Made by a program: the position numbers and the translations under genes. The notes under the pieces were generated by a model, which was not told where the DNA came from, ran no database searches, and worked only from the letters and a program-made list of their open reading frames with translations. 64,000 nucleotides of DNA from Thermopolyspora sp044507605 (lineage in GTDB: Bacteria > Actinomycetota > Actinomycetes > Streptosporangiales > Streptosporangiaceae), in assembly GCA_044507605.1 (NCBI GenBank), contig JBIQJI010000014.1, positions 37,066 to 101,065 of the forward strand, written 5' to 3'. Position 1 is the stretch's first letter. Each line of letters begins with the position of its first letter. Shown here piece by piece: positions 49,509 through 57,363 of the stretch.

Positions 49509-49889
49509 TCAGGTGGTGGGGTCCCAGATGACGCGCAGGCGGGTCTGGGGGGTGGGGCGGGGATATGACCAGGACCATTGGGGGGTCAGGCCCGGTGGTG
49601 AGTCCGGTGGCAGGGGCGGCACGTAGTCGGTGGGCTGCTCGGTCAGGCCGCCGATGAAGGTGGTGACCGGATTCGGCACGTCGGCGGGCGGGGCGGTGGG
49701 CTTGTCGGTCGGGGGTGCCGGTGGGTCGGCGAGGAGATCGGCGGGGAGAGGTGGACGGGCGGGGGTGTCGGTGAGGAGGTCGGTGGCCGTGTGGGGGGTG
49801 GCGGGGAGCGAAGCGGGGCGCGCGTGGCGCGGCCGACGTGCCGGTGTCAGGGTCAGGGTCAGTGGGGTCAACGGCAGCGGTCTCGGCAT
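49509..49889 (-). CDS. Small proline-rich protein of unknown function
   Basis: A 126-aa protein, rich in Pro, Thr and Leu, starting MPRPLPLTPLTLTLTPARRP and ending in an aromatic segment (TPQWSWSYPRPTPQTRLRVI). I recognise no family. Support comes from AGGAG five bases before the ATG and its position 45 bases downstream of the lipoprotein gene on the same strand. The C-terminal half has non-random W/Y residues, which argues against a shadow frame. Low complexity keeps confidence moderate. A partner of the lipoprotein, which also has PTDLPTDL-type repeats, is an inference from neighbourhood. Confidence 0.5.
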   Translation of the reverse strand: MPRPLPLTPLTLTLTPARRPRHARPASLPATPHTATDLLTDTPARPPLPADLLADPPAPPTDKPTAPPADVPNPVTTFIGGLTEQPTDYVPPLPPDSPPGLTPQWSWSYPRPTPQTRLRVIWDPTT

Positions 49890-49934
49890 CGATCTCCTTT
49901 AAACGGCCTCGTCGTCTACAGCCTCGTCAAACCA

Positions 49935-51167
49935 CTAGTTAGCACCATAACCCGCGCCGGCACCGGGATCGGTGGAGGCGAACCACGTGTCGTCGCCGGC
50001 GGAACCGCCGTCCTGACCGACGTCCTGACCATCGCCGGCCGGGTCGTCGGTGGGGGCGGTGTCGGTGCTGCCGTCGTTGTCGATGAGGACGCCTCCGTTG
50101 ACCTGGCAGGCGACCAGGCCGGCGAGGTCGGCGCCGGTGTCTCCGGTCGCGTCGTCCGACCGGGTCAGGATGGTTTCGATGCGCCGGACGATGGTGGCGC
50201 GGTCGCGTTCGAGGTCGCCCAGCACGGTGTTCTGGTCGGTGTTCTGGTCGGCGAGCCGCCGGTTCGCGTTCGCCGAGCGGAGTTCGAGCAGGCCGAGCTG
50301 GACGGCGATGTCGGACTTCACGGCGCTGGGGATGCGCAGTTCGGCGGCGACGGGCGGGCAGTCGACGGTCACGGCGTCGGCGGCGCTGGGGGAGGGGGAC
50401 GCCGAGGCTTTGGGCGCGGCGGACGGAGACGGCGACGTGGCGGGCTTGTCGCCGGATTTCTTCGCCTTGGCCGGCGGGGCGCCGTCGATGCCGCCGGCGA
50501 GGGCGGTGGCGAGGTCGCTGGGGAAGTCCGAGGGGAGATCGTCGATCGAGAAGTCGGTCGGCAGGTCGGTCGGGAAGTCCGTGGGGAGGTCCGTGGGGAG
50601 GTCCGTGGGTGGATCGGTCGAAAGCCCTGTGGACGGGTCGGGGGGCAGGGCCGAGGGCGTCGGTGCGGGGGCCGTCTCCGCGCCGCTCAGCGTGCACGTG
50701 GCGAGCGCGCCGAGGCCTTCTGGGCGGCTCGCCACACTGCCGATGGCGTCGGCGATGCGCTCGATCGTGGCGGCCCGCTGGTCGGCCAGGGACGAGAGCA
50801 CCGCCCGCTGGGCGGTGCCGGGGTCGGCCTTGCCGGCGGTGGCGGCGAGCCGCCGGTCGGCGTCGGCCACCTGGATCTCCAGCAGGCCGAGACCGCGGGC
50901 CACGCTGCGCTTGACGGTGTCGCTGACCCGTACGTCGGGTAGCCGGTCGGCCACTTTGGGGCAGTCGGCGGCCGGGGCCGCCGTCTCGACGGTGCTGTCG
51001 CTGATGAGCGTGCTGTCGCCCGAGCCGAACCGGGCGGCGCCCTCGGCCGCGGCCCCGCAGCCGGCGAGGCCGAAGGTGACTCCGCATGCGGTGAGGACGC
51101 CCAGGGCCGGCACGATGCCGAGCCGCCGCCTGCCGTGACGCCCGTCATGACGCCTGTCGTGACGCAT
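49935..51167 (-). CDS. Lipoprotein with an internally duplicated domain
   Basis: A 410-aa exported protein. A basic N-terminus and hydrophobic core end in the lipobox LAGC, so the Cys should be lipidated. Two related domains follow. The first begins DCPKVADRLPDVRVSDTVKR and has GLGLLEIQVADADRRLAATA; the second begins DCPPVAAELRIPSAVKSDIA and has QLGLLELRSANANRRLADQN. Each has one Cys at its start and one near its end (LATCTLSG, LVACQVNG), probably a disulfide. Between them is a Pro/Thr/Asp-rich spacer with PTDLPTDLPTDFPTDLPTDF repeats. GGGAGAG precedes ATG 51167. I recognise no named family; a surface role is likely. Confidence 0.82.
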   Translation of the reverse strand: MRHDRRHDGRHGRRRLGIVPALGVLTACGVTFGLAGCGAAAEGAARFGSGDSTLISDSTVETAAPAADCPKVADRLPDVRVSDTVKRSVARGLGLLEIQVADADRRLAATAGKADPGTAQRAVLSSLADQRAATIERIADAIGSVASRPEGLGALATCTLSGAETAPAPTPSALPPDPSTGLSTDPPTDLPTDLPTDFPTDLPTDFSIDDLPSDFPSDLATALAGGIDGAPPAKAKKSGDKPATSPSPSAAPKASASPSPSAADAVTVDCPPVAAELRIPSAVKSDIAVQLGLLELRSANANRRLADQNTDQNTVLGDLERDRATIVRRIETILTRSDDATGDTGADLAGLVACQVNGGVLIDNDGSTDTAPTDDPAGDGQDVGQDGGSAGDDTWFASTDPGAGAGYGAN

Positions 51168-51280
51168 TGAAGCTCTCCCTACGGGATTCCGGGGCCGATG
51201 CCCCATCGGTCCCAGATACGGGGGAGCGGCGACGTGCGTTCACCTGGCGTCGGCGGTTCTTTGACGGCCCCCCGGCCCGC

Positions 51281-52630
51281 TCAGTGGGCGCCCAGTTTCT
51301 CCACGATGAGCCGGTAGAGCTGCCGGGGCCGGCCGGGCTGCGGCGTACGGTTGGGCGGCAGCGGCCACGCGAGTCCCTCGTCGACCAGCGTGCGCAGCAG
51401 CCGCCGGGCCGTGCGCGGCGTGACGCCGAGCATGGTGCCGGCGCTTTCGGCGTCGACGACGGTGTCGCCGCCGTCGAGTTTGGCGGCGAGCCGCGACAGC
51501 ACCTCGACCCCTTTGGGTTTGGCGGGGCCGGGGGTGGGGGGCGGCATCCGCGGGGGCGGCACGAGCGCCCTGCCTTCCCGGTCGACCGCGAATCCTTGGG
51601 CTTGTTTGCCGGCTTGGGTGCGGGCGAGCGCGGTGCGGGCGTGGGCTTCGGCGTCGTGGGTGGTGCGGCCGAGGCCGACGCCGACTTCGACGGCGAGGCC
51701 GAGTTCGTCTCTGATGCGCCCGGCGAACGGCAGCACCCGGAACCCGTCGGTGGCGGTGTTGATGGAGCCGCGGGTGGCGGTGACGAGGTAGCTGTGGTCG
51801 TCGATGGGCCAGACGGCGGCGTTCATCCGGTTGGCCTCTTGGACGAGCAGCCGGTGCAGTGACAGCCGTAACTCGTCGCGCCAGTAGCGGGGCGCGGCTC
51901 GGCGCACGGGTTCGCGCAGTGTCGGCACCTCGACGAGGATCACGGTGAGCTGTGATTCTTCGAGCCGGTGGTGGGCGCCGAGCAGCGCCGCCGTGTGCAG
52001 GGCGGACCGCACCGATCCGGCGGTGGGCCGGACTCTGATGGTGGGCAGCCCGGCCGCGATGAGCCGGTCGGCGACACCGGGCAGGCAGGTGAGCACGCCG
52101 GTGGTGACGCCTTGCCGGAGGAGCCGCTCGTGGTAGGCGGCGATGGTGCCGGTCGCGCCGGGCTCGTCGCGGCTGTGCACTTCCATGGCGGGCAGGCCGA
52201 CGTCGGCGTAGGCCTCTTCGACGTCGGGCCGGCTGAGCACGTCGACGCTGACCCGCCGCGGGTCGATGCGCTCGTCGAGCGCGGCCCGGGTGAGGGCGGC
52301 GATGAGGGCCGCCCCGCCGAGCTGGACGTGCGTGGCCGGCATGGTGAGCACGCCGGCCCGGCGGGCCAGGTCGTACGGGACCGGGCTGGCGAACAGGCAT
52401 GCGTCCACCCCGGATCCGAGCCTGATGACCTTGTCTGCCGCTTCCTGCTCGTCGCGGTAGGCGGCCGCGACGAGCCGGCAGGGTACGGGGGCCGCCGCGT
52501 GGCCCATCAGCATCACACGCTCGACGAGGTCGTGTGGTCCGACCACGCCAATGGTGAGATCTGGTGCGACTGCGCCTAAGCGCGCCCCTCGGGGGGATTC
52601 TTCGGTCCGCTCGACCAATGTTCGTCCCAT
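51281..52630 (-). CDS. Putative transcriptional regulator with C-terminal HTH
   Basis: A 449-aa cytosolic protein. Residues 25-230 look like a ligand-sensing domain (LTIGVVGPHDLVERVMLMGH at the start). Residues 230-370 resemble a nucleotide-cyclase-like module of the CdaR/GTP-cyclohydrolase-III kind, ending VEVGVGLGRTTHDAEAHAR. Residues 390-440 are a winged helix (AGTMLGVTPRTARRLLRTLV) with ARRLLRTLVDEGLAWPLPPN. Actinomycetes carry related proteins annotated only as regulators. The ATG at 52630 is the longest supported start; AAGG lies nine bases upstream. Targets and ligand are unknown. Confidence 0.7.
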   Translation of the reverse strand: MGRTLVERTEESPRGARLGAVAPDLTIGVVGPHDLVERVMLMGHAAAPVPCRLVAAAYRDEQEAADKVIRLGSGVDACLFASPVPYDLARRAGVLTMPATHVQLGGAALIAALTRAALDERIDPRRVSVDVLSRPDVEEAYADVGLPAMEVHSRDEPGATGTIAAYHERLLRQGVTTGVLTCLPGVADRLIAAGLPTIRVRPTAGSVRSALHTAALLGAHHRLEESQLTVILVEVPTLREPVRRAAPRYWRDELRLSLHRLLVQEANRMNAAVWPIDDHSYLVTATRGSINTATDGFRVLPFAGRIRDELGLAVEVGVGLGRTTHDAEAHARTALARTQAGKQAQGFAVDREGRALVPPPRMPPPTPGPAKPKGVEVLSRLAAKLDGGDTVVDAESAGTMLGVTPRTARRLLRTLVDEGLAWPLPPNRTPQPGRPRQLYRLIVEKLGAH

Positions 52631-52772
52631 TCTGCAGCGCCTTTACGGTCGAGTCGGCCGCGCCCGTGCCGGCTAGCCCTCCAGTGGTGAGCTCCCTCGC
52701 CGCCCGGCGTGGCTTCCTCTCTTGTGTTTTGTTCTCTTTGGAACGATCGCTCGCAGCGGCCGTAATGTCACG

Positions 52773-52800
52773 CCCGGATTTACCGGAATACCGATCCGGG
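52773..52800 (-). terminator. Hairpin downstream of murA
   Basis: CCCGGAT (52773-52779) and ATCCGGG (52794-52800) are perfect complements around a 14-base loop that itself has CCGG. It lies 60 bases after the murA stop in the direction of transcription. It may also sit in the promoter region of the downstream regulator; a run of T residues around 52715-52740 gives no clear promoter. Confidence 0.4.
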
Positions 52801-52859
52801 TTCCCCAAAAGCGGCACGCGGGGATGACATTCGACCTGGTCAGGACCGAAATTATGCTG

Positions 52860-54143
52860 TCAGGACCGGGTTCCGACCGGTGCGGAAATTTCTCTTACCA
52901 CATCTGCTCCGAGCAACCTCATGCGGTCGGCGACGTCGGCGTGTCCTCTGTCGATCAGGTAGGCGGGCGAGATCACGGTCTCTCCCTTGGCCACCAGGCC
53001 GGCGAGAATCAGTGCGATTCCGGAGCGCAGATCGTGCGCGTCGACCCGGGTGCCGGTGAGCGGGGTGGGTCCGTGGACCACCGCGCGGCTGCCTTCGACG
53101 TCGACGCGGGCGCCCATCTTGTTCAGTTCGCCGGCCAGCGCGAACCGGCCGTCGAAGATGCGTTCGTGAATGTAGCTCGCGCCGTCGGCCATGGTGGCGA
53201 GCGTCATGAGCGGCGACTGCAGGTCGGTGGCGAAGCCGGGATAGGTGTCGGTGATGATGTTGATGGGCCGCAGGCGGCGGGTCCGGCGCACGTTCAGCAC
53301 GGCGCCGTGGGCGGCGAACTCGACGCCCATCTGTTCGAGTTTCCAGCGCACCACGCCGAGGTGTTCGAGGGAGGCGCCGAGCAGGTTGACCTCGCCGCCG
53401 GTGAGGGCGGCCGCGATGGCGAACACCCCTGCATCGAGCCGGTCGGGCATCACCGTGTGCTCCACGGCGGTGAGTTCCTGCACCCCTTCGACGGTGATCG
53501 ACGCGGTGCCCGAGCCGTGGATGCGGGCGCCCATGCGGCGCAGCATCGCGATGACGTCGAGGACTTCGGGTTCGAGCGCGGCGTTCTCGATCACGGTGGT
53601 GCCTTTGGCGAGGGCCGCCGCCATGATCAGGTTCTCGGTGCCGGTGTGGGAGGGCGTGTCGAGGTACAGCGGGGCGCCGGTGAGCTGCGCCGCCTTGATG
53701 TGGATGACCGTCTCGCCCTCGTCGACGACGGCCCCGAGCCGTTTGTAGCCGAGATAGTGGAAGTCGAGCTGGCGGCTGCCCAGGTTGCACCCGCCGATGC
53801 CCTTGATGACCGCCTCGCCGAGGCGGTGCATCAGTGCCGGAACGAACAGGACCGAGCCGCGGAACCTGCGGGCGATCTCCGCAGGCAGCACCGGGCTCGT
53901 CAGCCGGGACGCGTCGATGACCAGGGTCCGCTCGGACTCGTGGAGTTCGACATGGGCACCGATCGCGCGGGCGAGTTCCACCGCCCGGCGCACGTCCTCG
54001 ATCATGGGTACGTTGCGCAGGACCGTGCGGCCCTCCGCTGCGAGCAACGCCGCGCCGATCATCGGCAGCACGGCGTTCTTGGCACCCTGGACGAATACGG
54101 TTCCATGTAGGACGTTGCCACCGCGCACACGGTATCGAACCAT
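52860..54143 (-). CDS. murA: UDP-N-acetylglucosamine 1-carboxyvinyltransferase
   Basis: A 427-aa enzyme transferring enolpyruvate from PEP to UDP-GlcNAc, the first committed step of peptidoglycan synthesis. Key residues are present: QGAKNAVLP (the Lys-Asn pair), GGCNLGSRQLDFH with the catalytic Cys that fosfomycin modifies, FATDLQSPLMT with the catalytic Asp, DLRSGIALILAG and YLIDRGHADV with the final Arg. GSRQLD replaces the usual GARPVD, and the gene stands alone, so a second murA elsewhere is possible. ATG 54143 is chosen because GAGGAG lies ten bases upstream; ATG 54179 would add 12 residues. Confidence 0.93.
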   Translation of the reverse strand: MVRYRVRGGNVLHGTVFVQGAKNAVLPMIGAALLAAEGRTVLRNVPMIEDVRRAVELARAIGAHVELHESERTLVIDASRLTSPVLPAEIARRFRGSVLFVPALMHRLGEAVIKGIGGCNLGSRQLDFHYLGYKRLGAVVDEGETVIHIKAAQLTGAPLYLDTPSHTGTENLIMAAALAKGTTVIENAALEPEVLDVIAMLRRMGARIHGSGTASITVEGVQELTAVEHTVMPDRLDAGVFAIAAALTGGEVNLLGASLEHLGVVRWKLEQMGVEFAAHGAVLNVRRTRRLRPINIITDTYPGFATDLQSPLMTLATMADGASYIHERIFDGRFALAGELNKMGARVDVEGSRAVVHGPTPLTGTRVDAHDLRSGIALILAGLVAKGETVISPAYLIDRGHADVADRMRLLGADVVREISAPVGTRS

Positions 54144-54601
54144 GTGATAGGGCTCCTCGATAAGGGATGTGACTCGCATGATGAGTGGGCGCCAGCCGTT
54201 TCTTGGATTCGAGACCGCCTCGCCTCGCGCCGTGCGTTCACGCGGTGCCCAGCTCGGCTACCTCACGCGTCTCCTGGGTCGAGAGCATGTCGTCATCCCT
54301 CACCAGGCTTATGCGCAACAGTAGCCGCTTTCGGCTGATCACCTGGGCATTTTGCCGTCCTTCATCCGCGTTGCCGCCCAGCCCCCACTTGATCACTTTA
54401 ATGGTGGGTTTACCCCCAAAAAGTCCATCCAGTCAGCCCCGGGGAATCGATCTCCGCGGACAGGGCGCGGTGGCGTTCCCCGTGACGTGCGGAAGAGCCG
54501 ACAGGAAGGTTGAATCCGCGCGGTCGACACCAGTCGGACGATCAGTCAGGATCGGTGGCGCCGTCGACCGCGCGCCGGCGGCCGGGCCGCGGCCGGGCGA
54601 C
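54144..54601. other. Intergenic region upstream of murA
   Basis: About 460 bases separate the murA start from the purD stop. It contains a candidate 16-codon ORF on the minus strand (54238-54288) and GGGT-TT-ACCC (54409-54418), a tight hairpin sequence followed by AAAAA, which could be the purD terminator or a regulatory site. The murA promoter must lie here; CATAAG (54308-54313, minus strand) is a possible -10 box. I see nothing else. Confidence 0.5.
54238..54288 (-). CDS. Candidate leader peptide upstream of murA
   Basis: ATG 54288 opens a 16-codon frame, MLSTQETREVAELGTA, with GAGGG about seven to eleven bases upstream and a stop 94 bases before the murA ATG. It is on the murA strand and would be on its transcript. 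A chance frame of this length is quite possible. Confidence 0.25.
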   Translation of the reverse strand: MLSTQETREVAELGTA

Positions 54602-55861
54602 TCAGCCGGCGGCGGCCCGCTCCGCGATGTCGGTGCGGTGGTGGCCGCCCCGCAGGGTGATGCGCCCCAGTGCGTCGTACGCCGCGGCCCGCGCGGCGGC
54701 GAGATCGGGCGCGGTGCCCACGACGTTGAGCACCCGCCCACCGGCCGACCTGATCGTGCCGTCGGCGTCGCGCCGGGTGCCGGCGTGCAGCACGTACGTC
54801 TCGGCGCCGGGGTCGCCGGCCGCGGCCACCTGGTCGAGGCCGCCGATGGGGTCGCCCTTGACCGGCTCGGCCGGGTAGCGTTCCGCCGCGAGCACCACGG
54901 TCACGGCGGCGCCCGGCCGGTACGTCACCGGCCCGAACCCGCCCAGCCCGCCCGTGGCGCAGGCGTGCAGCAGCCCGCCGAGCGGCGTGGCGAGCCGGTC
55001 GAGCACGACCTGGGTCTCGGGGTCGCCGAACCGCGCGTTGAACTCGATCACCTTCGGCCCGTCGGCGGTGAGGGCGAGCCCGCAGTACAGCACCCCGGTG
55101 TACGGGGTGCCGCGCCGGGCCAGCTCGGCGAGGGTGGGCCGCACCACGTCGGCCATCACCCGATCGGTGAGGTCGGCGGGCGCCCACGGCAGCGGCGTGT
55201 AGGCGCCCATGCCGCCGGTGTTGGGCCCGGCGTCGCCGTCGTATGCCCGCTTGAAGTCCTGGGCCGGCTGCAGGGGCACGGCCGTGGCGCCGTCGCACAG
55301 CGCGAACAGCGAGACCTCGGGCCCGTCGAGGTACTCCTCGATCACGACCCGCTCGCAGGCCTTGGCGTGCGCGATCGCCGCGTCGCGGTCGGCGGTGACC
55401 ACGACGCCCTTGCCGGCGGCCAGCCCGTCGGCCTTCACGACGTACGGCGGGCCGAACTCGTCGAGCGCGGCGGCGGCCTCGTCGGGGGTGGCGCAGCTGC
55501 GGGCCCGCGCGGTGGGCACCCCGGCGGCCGTCATCATGTCCTTGGCGAACGACTTGGAGCCTTCGATGCGCGCCGCCTCGGCCGACGGCCCGAAGCAGGT
55601 GACGCCCGCGCCGCGCAGCGCGTCGGCGACCCCGGCCACGAGCGGCGCCTCGGGCCCGATCACGACCAGGTCGGCGCCGAGGCGGCCGGCGAGGGCGGTC
55701 ACCGCCGCCGGATCGGTCACGCTCACCTCGTGCGGCGTGGCGATCTCGGCGATGCCCGGGTTGCCGGGGGCGCAGTGAAGCTCGGTCACCTGGGGGTCGA
55801 ACCGGAGCGCGCGGCACAGCGCGTGCTCGCGCCCGCCCGATCCGATGACAAGTACACGCAC
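54602..55861 (-). CDS. purD: Phosphoribosylamine-glycine ligase
   Basis: A 419-aa ATP-grasp enzyme that makes glycinamide ribonucleotide, the second step of purine synthesis. The start VLVIGSGGREHALCRAL, KADGLAAGKGVVV (ATP-binding), GPNTGGMGAYTPLP and VIEFNARFGDPETQVVL are standard. GTG 55861 has no ribosome binding site but TAGGCT (55868-55873, minus strand) six bases upstream, so a leaderless mRNA is likely. It faces corA divergently across 365 bases. Confidence 0.96.
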   Translation of the reverse strand: MRVLVIGSGGREHALCRALRFDPQVTELHCAPGNPGIAEIATPHEVSVTDPAAVTALAGRLGADLVVIGPEAPLVAGVADALRGAGVTCFGPSAEAARIEGSKSFAKDMMTAAGVPTARARSCATPDEAAAALDEFGPPYVVKADGLAAGKGVVVTADRDAAIAHAKACERVVIEEYLDGPEVSLFALCDGATAVPLQPAQDFKRAYDGDAGPNTGGMGAYTPLPWAPADLTDRVMADVVRPTLAELARRGTPYTGVLYCGLALTADGPKVIEFNARFGDPETQVVLDRLATPLGGLLHACATGGLGGFGPVTYRPGAAVTVVLAAERYPAEPVKGDPIGGLDQVAAAGDPGAETYVLHAGTRRDADGTIRSAGGRVLNVVGTAPDLAAARAAAYDALGRITLRGGHHRTDIAERAAAG

Positions 55862-56226
55862 GCGCAGAGCCTACCGGGGCGTACCGGGGGGGGTATCGCC
55901 CTGGGGCGGGACGGCCGGGCCTGACGCATGGCTTAACCTTGAAGGGCCGATGAGCGGTTTCGCCGACGTGGATGATAGTTGCCCCTTCTGACGGTTATGC
56001 TCATCGTGGTAGGTCGCGTGTCTGGCGACAGGATCGGCTTCGCGGAGCCTGGCGATGATTGGAGGTGGTCCGGGTGAATCCTGGAGATCCCAGCAGTACG
56101 TGCAGGCGCACGTACGCCGTGCGCACCCTTGACCACCCCATCAACGGTGCCCGGCCCCGCGCATATCGATGAAGCCGAGGTGACACCTGATCCGCGCGTG
56201 CATGGGCTGGGCTGGAAGGGACCGCC
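55862..56226. other. 365-base divergent region between purD and corA
   Basis: It holds the purD promoter at its left edge and a long untranslated region before corA. TATGCT at 55996-56001 may be the corA -10 box, giving a leader of about 220 bases. A perfect 8-bp hairpin lies at 56096-56115. I did not recognise the conserved elements of the M-box magnesium riboswitch. Confidence 0.5.
56096..56115 (+). promoter_or_regulatory. Hairpin in the corA leader
   Basis: GTACGTGC (56096-56103) and GCACGTAC (56108-56115) pair perfectly around the loop AGGC, 111 bases before the corA ATG. The position suits an RNA regulatory element; function unknown. Confidence 0.45.
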
Positions 56227-57363
56227 ATGCGCTCGTCAACCCTGTTCCAGCGGAGGAACCGCCACCTCTCCTACCCCCGCCCGTCGGCCGTCTCCGTGAC
56301 CCGGCCGCTGCTCGACACCCCGATCGCCTCGCCGCCCGCCCCGCCTAAGGCCTCCCTGGTGGAGTTCGGGGCGTACGTCCGCGGCAAGAAGGCCGACGCC
56401 GCCGACATCAACGAGGCGTTGAGCCTGGTGCGTGAGCACAACCTGAGCGCCGGCCCCGACGCCGAGCCGACCGCGTTCGTGTGGGTCGGCCTGCACGAGC
56501 CGGGCGCCTCCGAGGTGGAGTGGCTGGCCAAGGTGTTCGGCCTGCACCCGCTGTCGGTCGAGGACGCCATCAAAGCCCACCAGCGGCCCAAGGTCGAGCG
56601 CTACGGCGACAACCTGTTCTTCGTGCTCAAGACCGTCGCCTTCCTCGGCCACGATGACACTCGGAGCTCCGGCGAGATCATCGCGACCGGCGAGATCATG
56701 CTGTTCGTCGGCCCCGACTTCGTGGTGACCGTGCGGCACGGCTCCCACTGCGCCCTCGGCGAGGTGCGCGAGCGGCTGGAGGACCGTCCGGTGCTGCTCG
56801 ACCGCGGCCCGACGGGCGTGCTGCACGCCATCGCCGACCATGTCGTCGACAGCTACCTCACGGTCGCCGACGAGATGCAGACCGAGCTGGAGGAGGTCGA
56901 GGCGGCGGTCTTCGCCGACGTCAGCTCCCGCGACATCAACCGCATCTACCAGCTCAAGCGCGAGATGATCGAGATGAAGCGGGCGATGACCCCGCTGGAG
57001 GCGCCGCTGCGCAACCTGCCGCAGCGCCGCATGATCCCCTCGGAGATGCGGGAGTACTTCCGCGACGTCGGCGACCACCTGTCGCGCGTGTGCGAGCAGG
57101 TGGAGTCGTCGAACGAACTGTGCAACTCGATCCTGCAGGCGGCGCTGGCGCGCTCCAACGCCCTCGCCAACGAGGACATGCGCCGCATCTCGTCGTGGGT
57201 GGCGATCCTCGCGGTGCCCACGATGATCGCCGGCATCTACGGCATGAACTTCGACCACATGCCGGAGACCAAGTCAGTCTTCGGCTACCCGGCGGTCCTC
57301 GCGGTCATGGCGATCGCCTGCACGCTGCTCTACCGGGCGTTCCGCCGCAACGGCTGGCTGTAA
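56227..57363 (+). CDS. corA: CorA-family magnesium/cobalt transporter
   Basis: A 378-aa inner-membrane channel protein. The cytosolic alpha/beta domain spans about 40-230, a long stalk helix about 230-310, and two C-terminal membrane helices follow, the first ending in the diagnostic YGMNF motif (GIYGMNFDHMPE) that forms the selectivity loop. It admits Mg2+, and often Co2+ or Ni2+. GGAAGG lies upstream of the ATG. Its last 90 bases overlap the convergent GDPD gene. Confidence 0.94.
   Translation: MRSSTLFQRRNRHLSYPRPSAVSVTRPLLDTPIASPPAPPKASLVEFGAYVRGKKADAADINEALSLVREHNLSAGPDAEPTAFVWVGLHEPGASEVEWLAKVFGLHPLSVEDAIKAHQRPKVERYGDNLFFVLKTVAFLGHDDTRSSGEIIATGEIMLFVGPDFVVTVRHGSHCALGEVRERLEDRPVLLDRGPTGVLHAIADHVVDSYLTVADEMQTELEEVEAAVFADVSSRDINRIYQLKREMIEMKRAMTPLEAPLRNLPQRRMIPSEMREYFRDVGDHLSRVCEQVESSNELCNSILQAALARSNALANEDMRRISSWVAILAVPTMIAGIYGMNFDHMPETKSVFGYPAVLAVMAIACTLLYRAFRRNGWL

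Noticed and set aside
51240..52817. 525-codon open frame on the minus strand
   Set aside because: It is a second frame of the regulator at 51281-52630, with low-complexity Arg/His content and no start signal.
52839..52868. GTCAGGACCG direct repeat spanning the murA stop
   Set aside because: Two 10-base copies 20 bases apart at a gene end, with no other structure; too weak to call a site.
55996..56226. M-box magnesium riboswitch before corA
   Set aside because: The gene context is right, but I could not find the conserved M-box core sequences; only one clear hairpin is visible.
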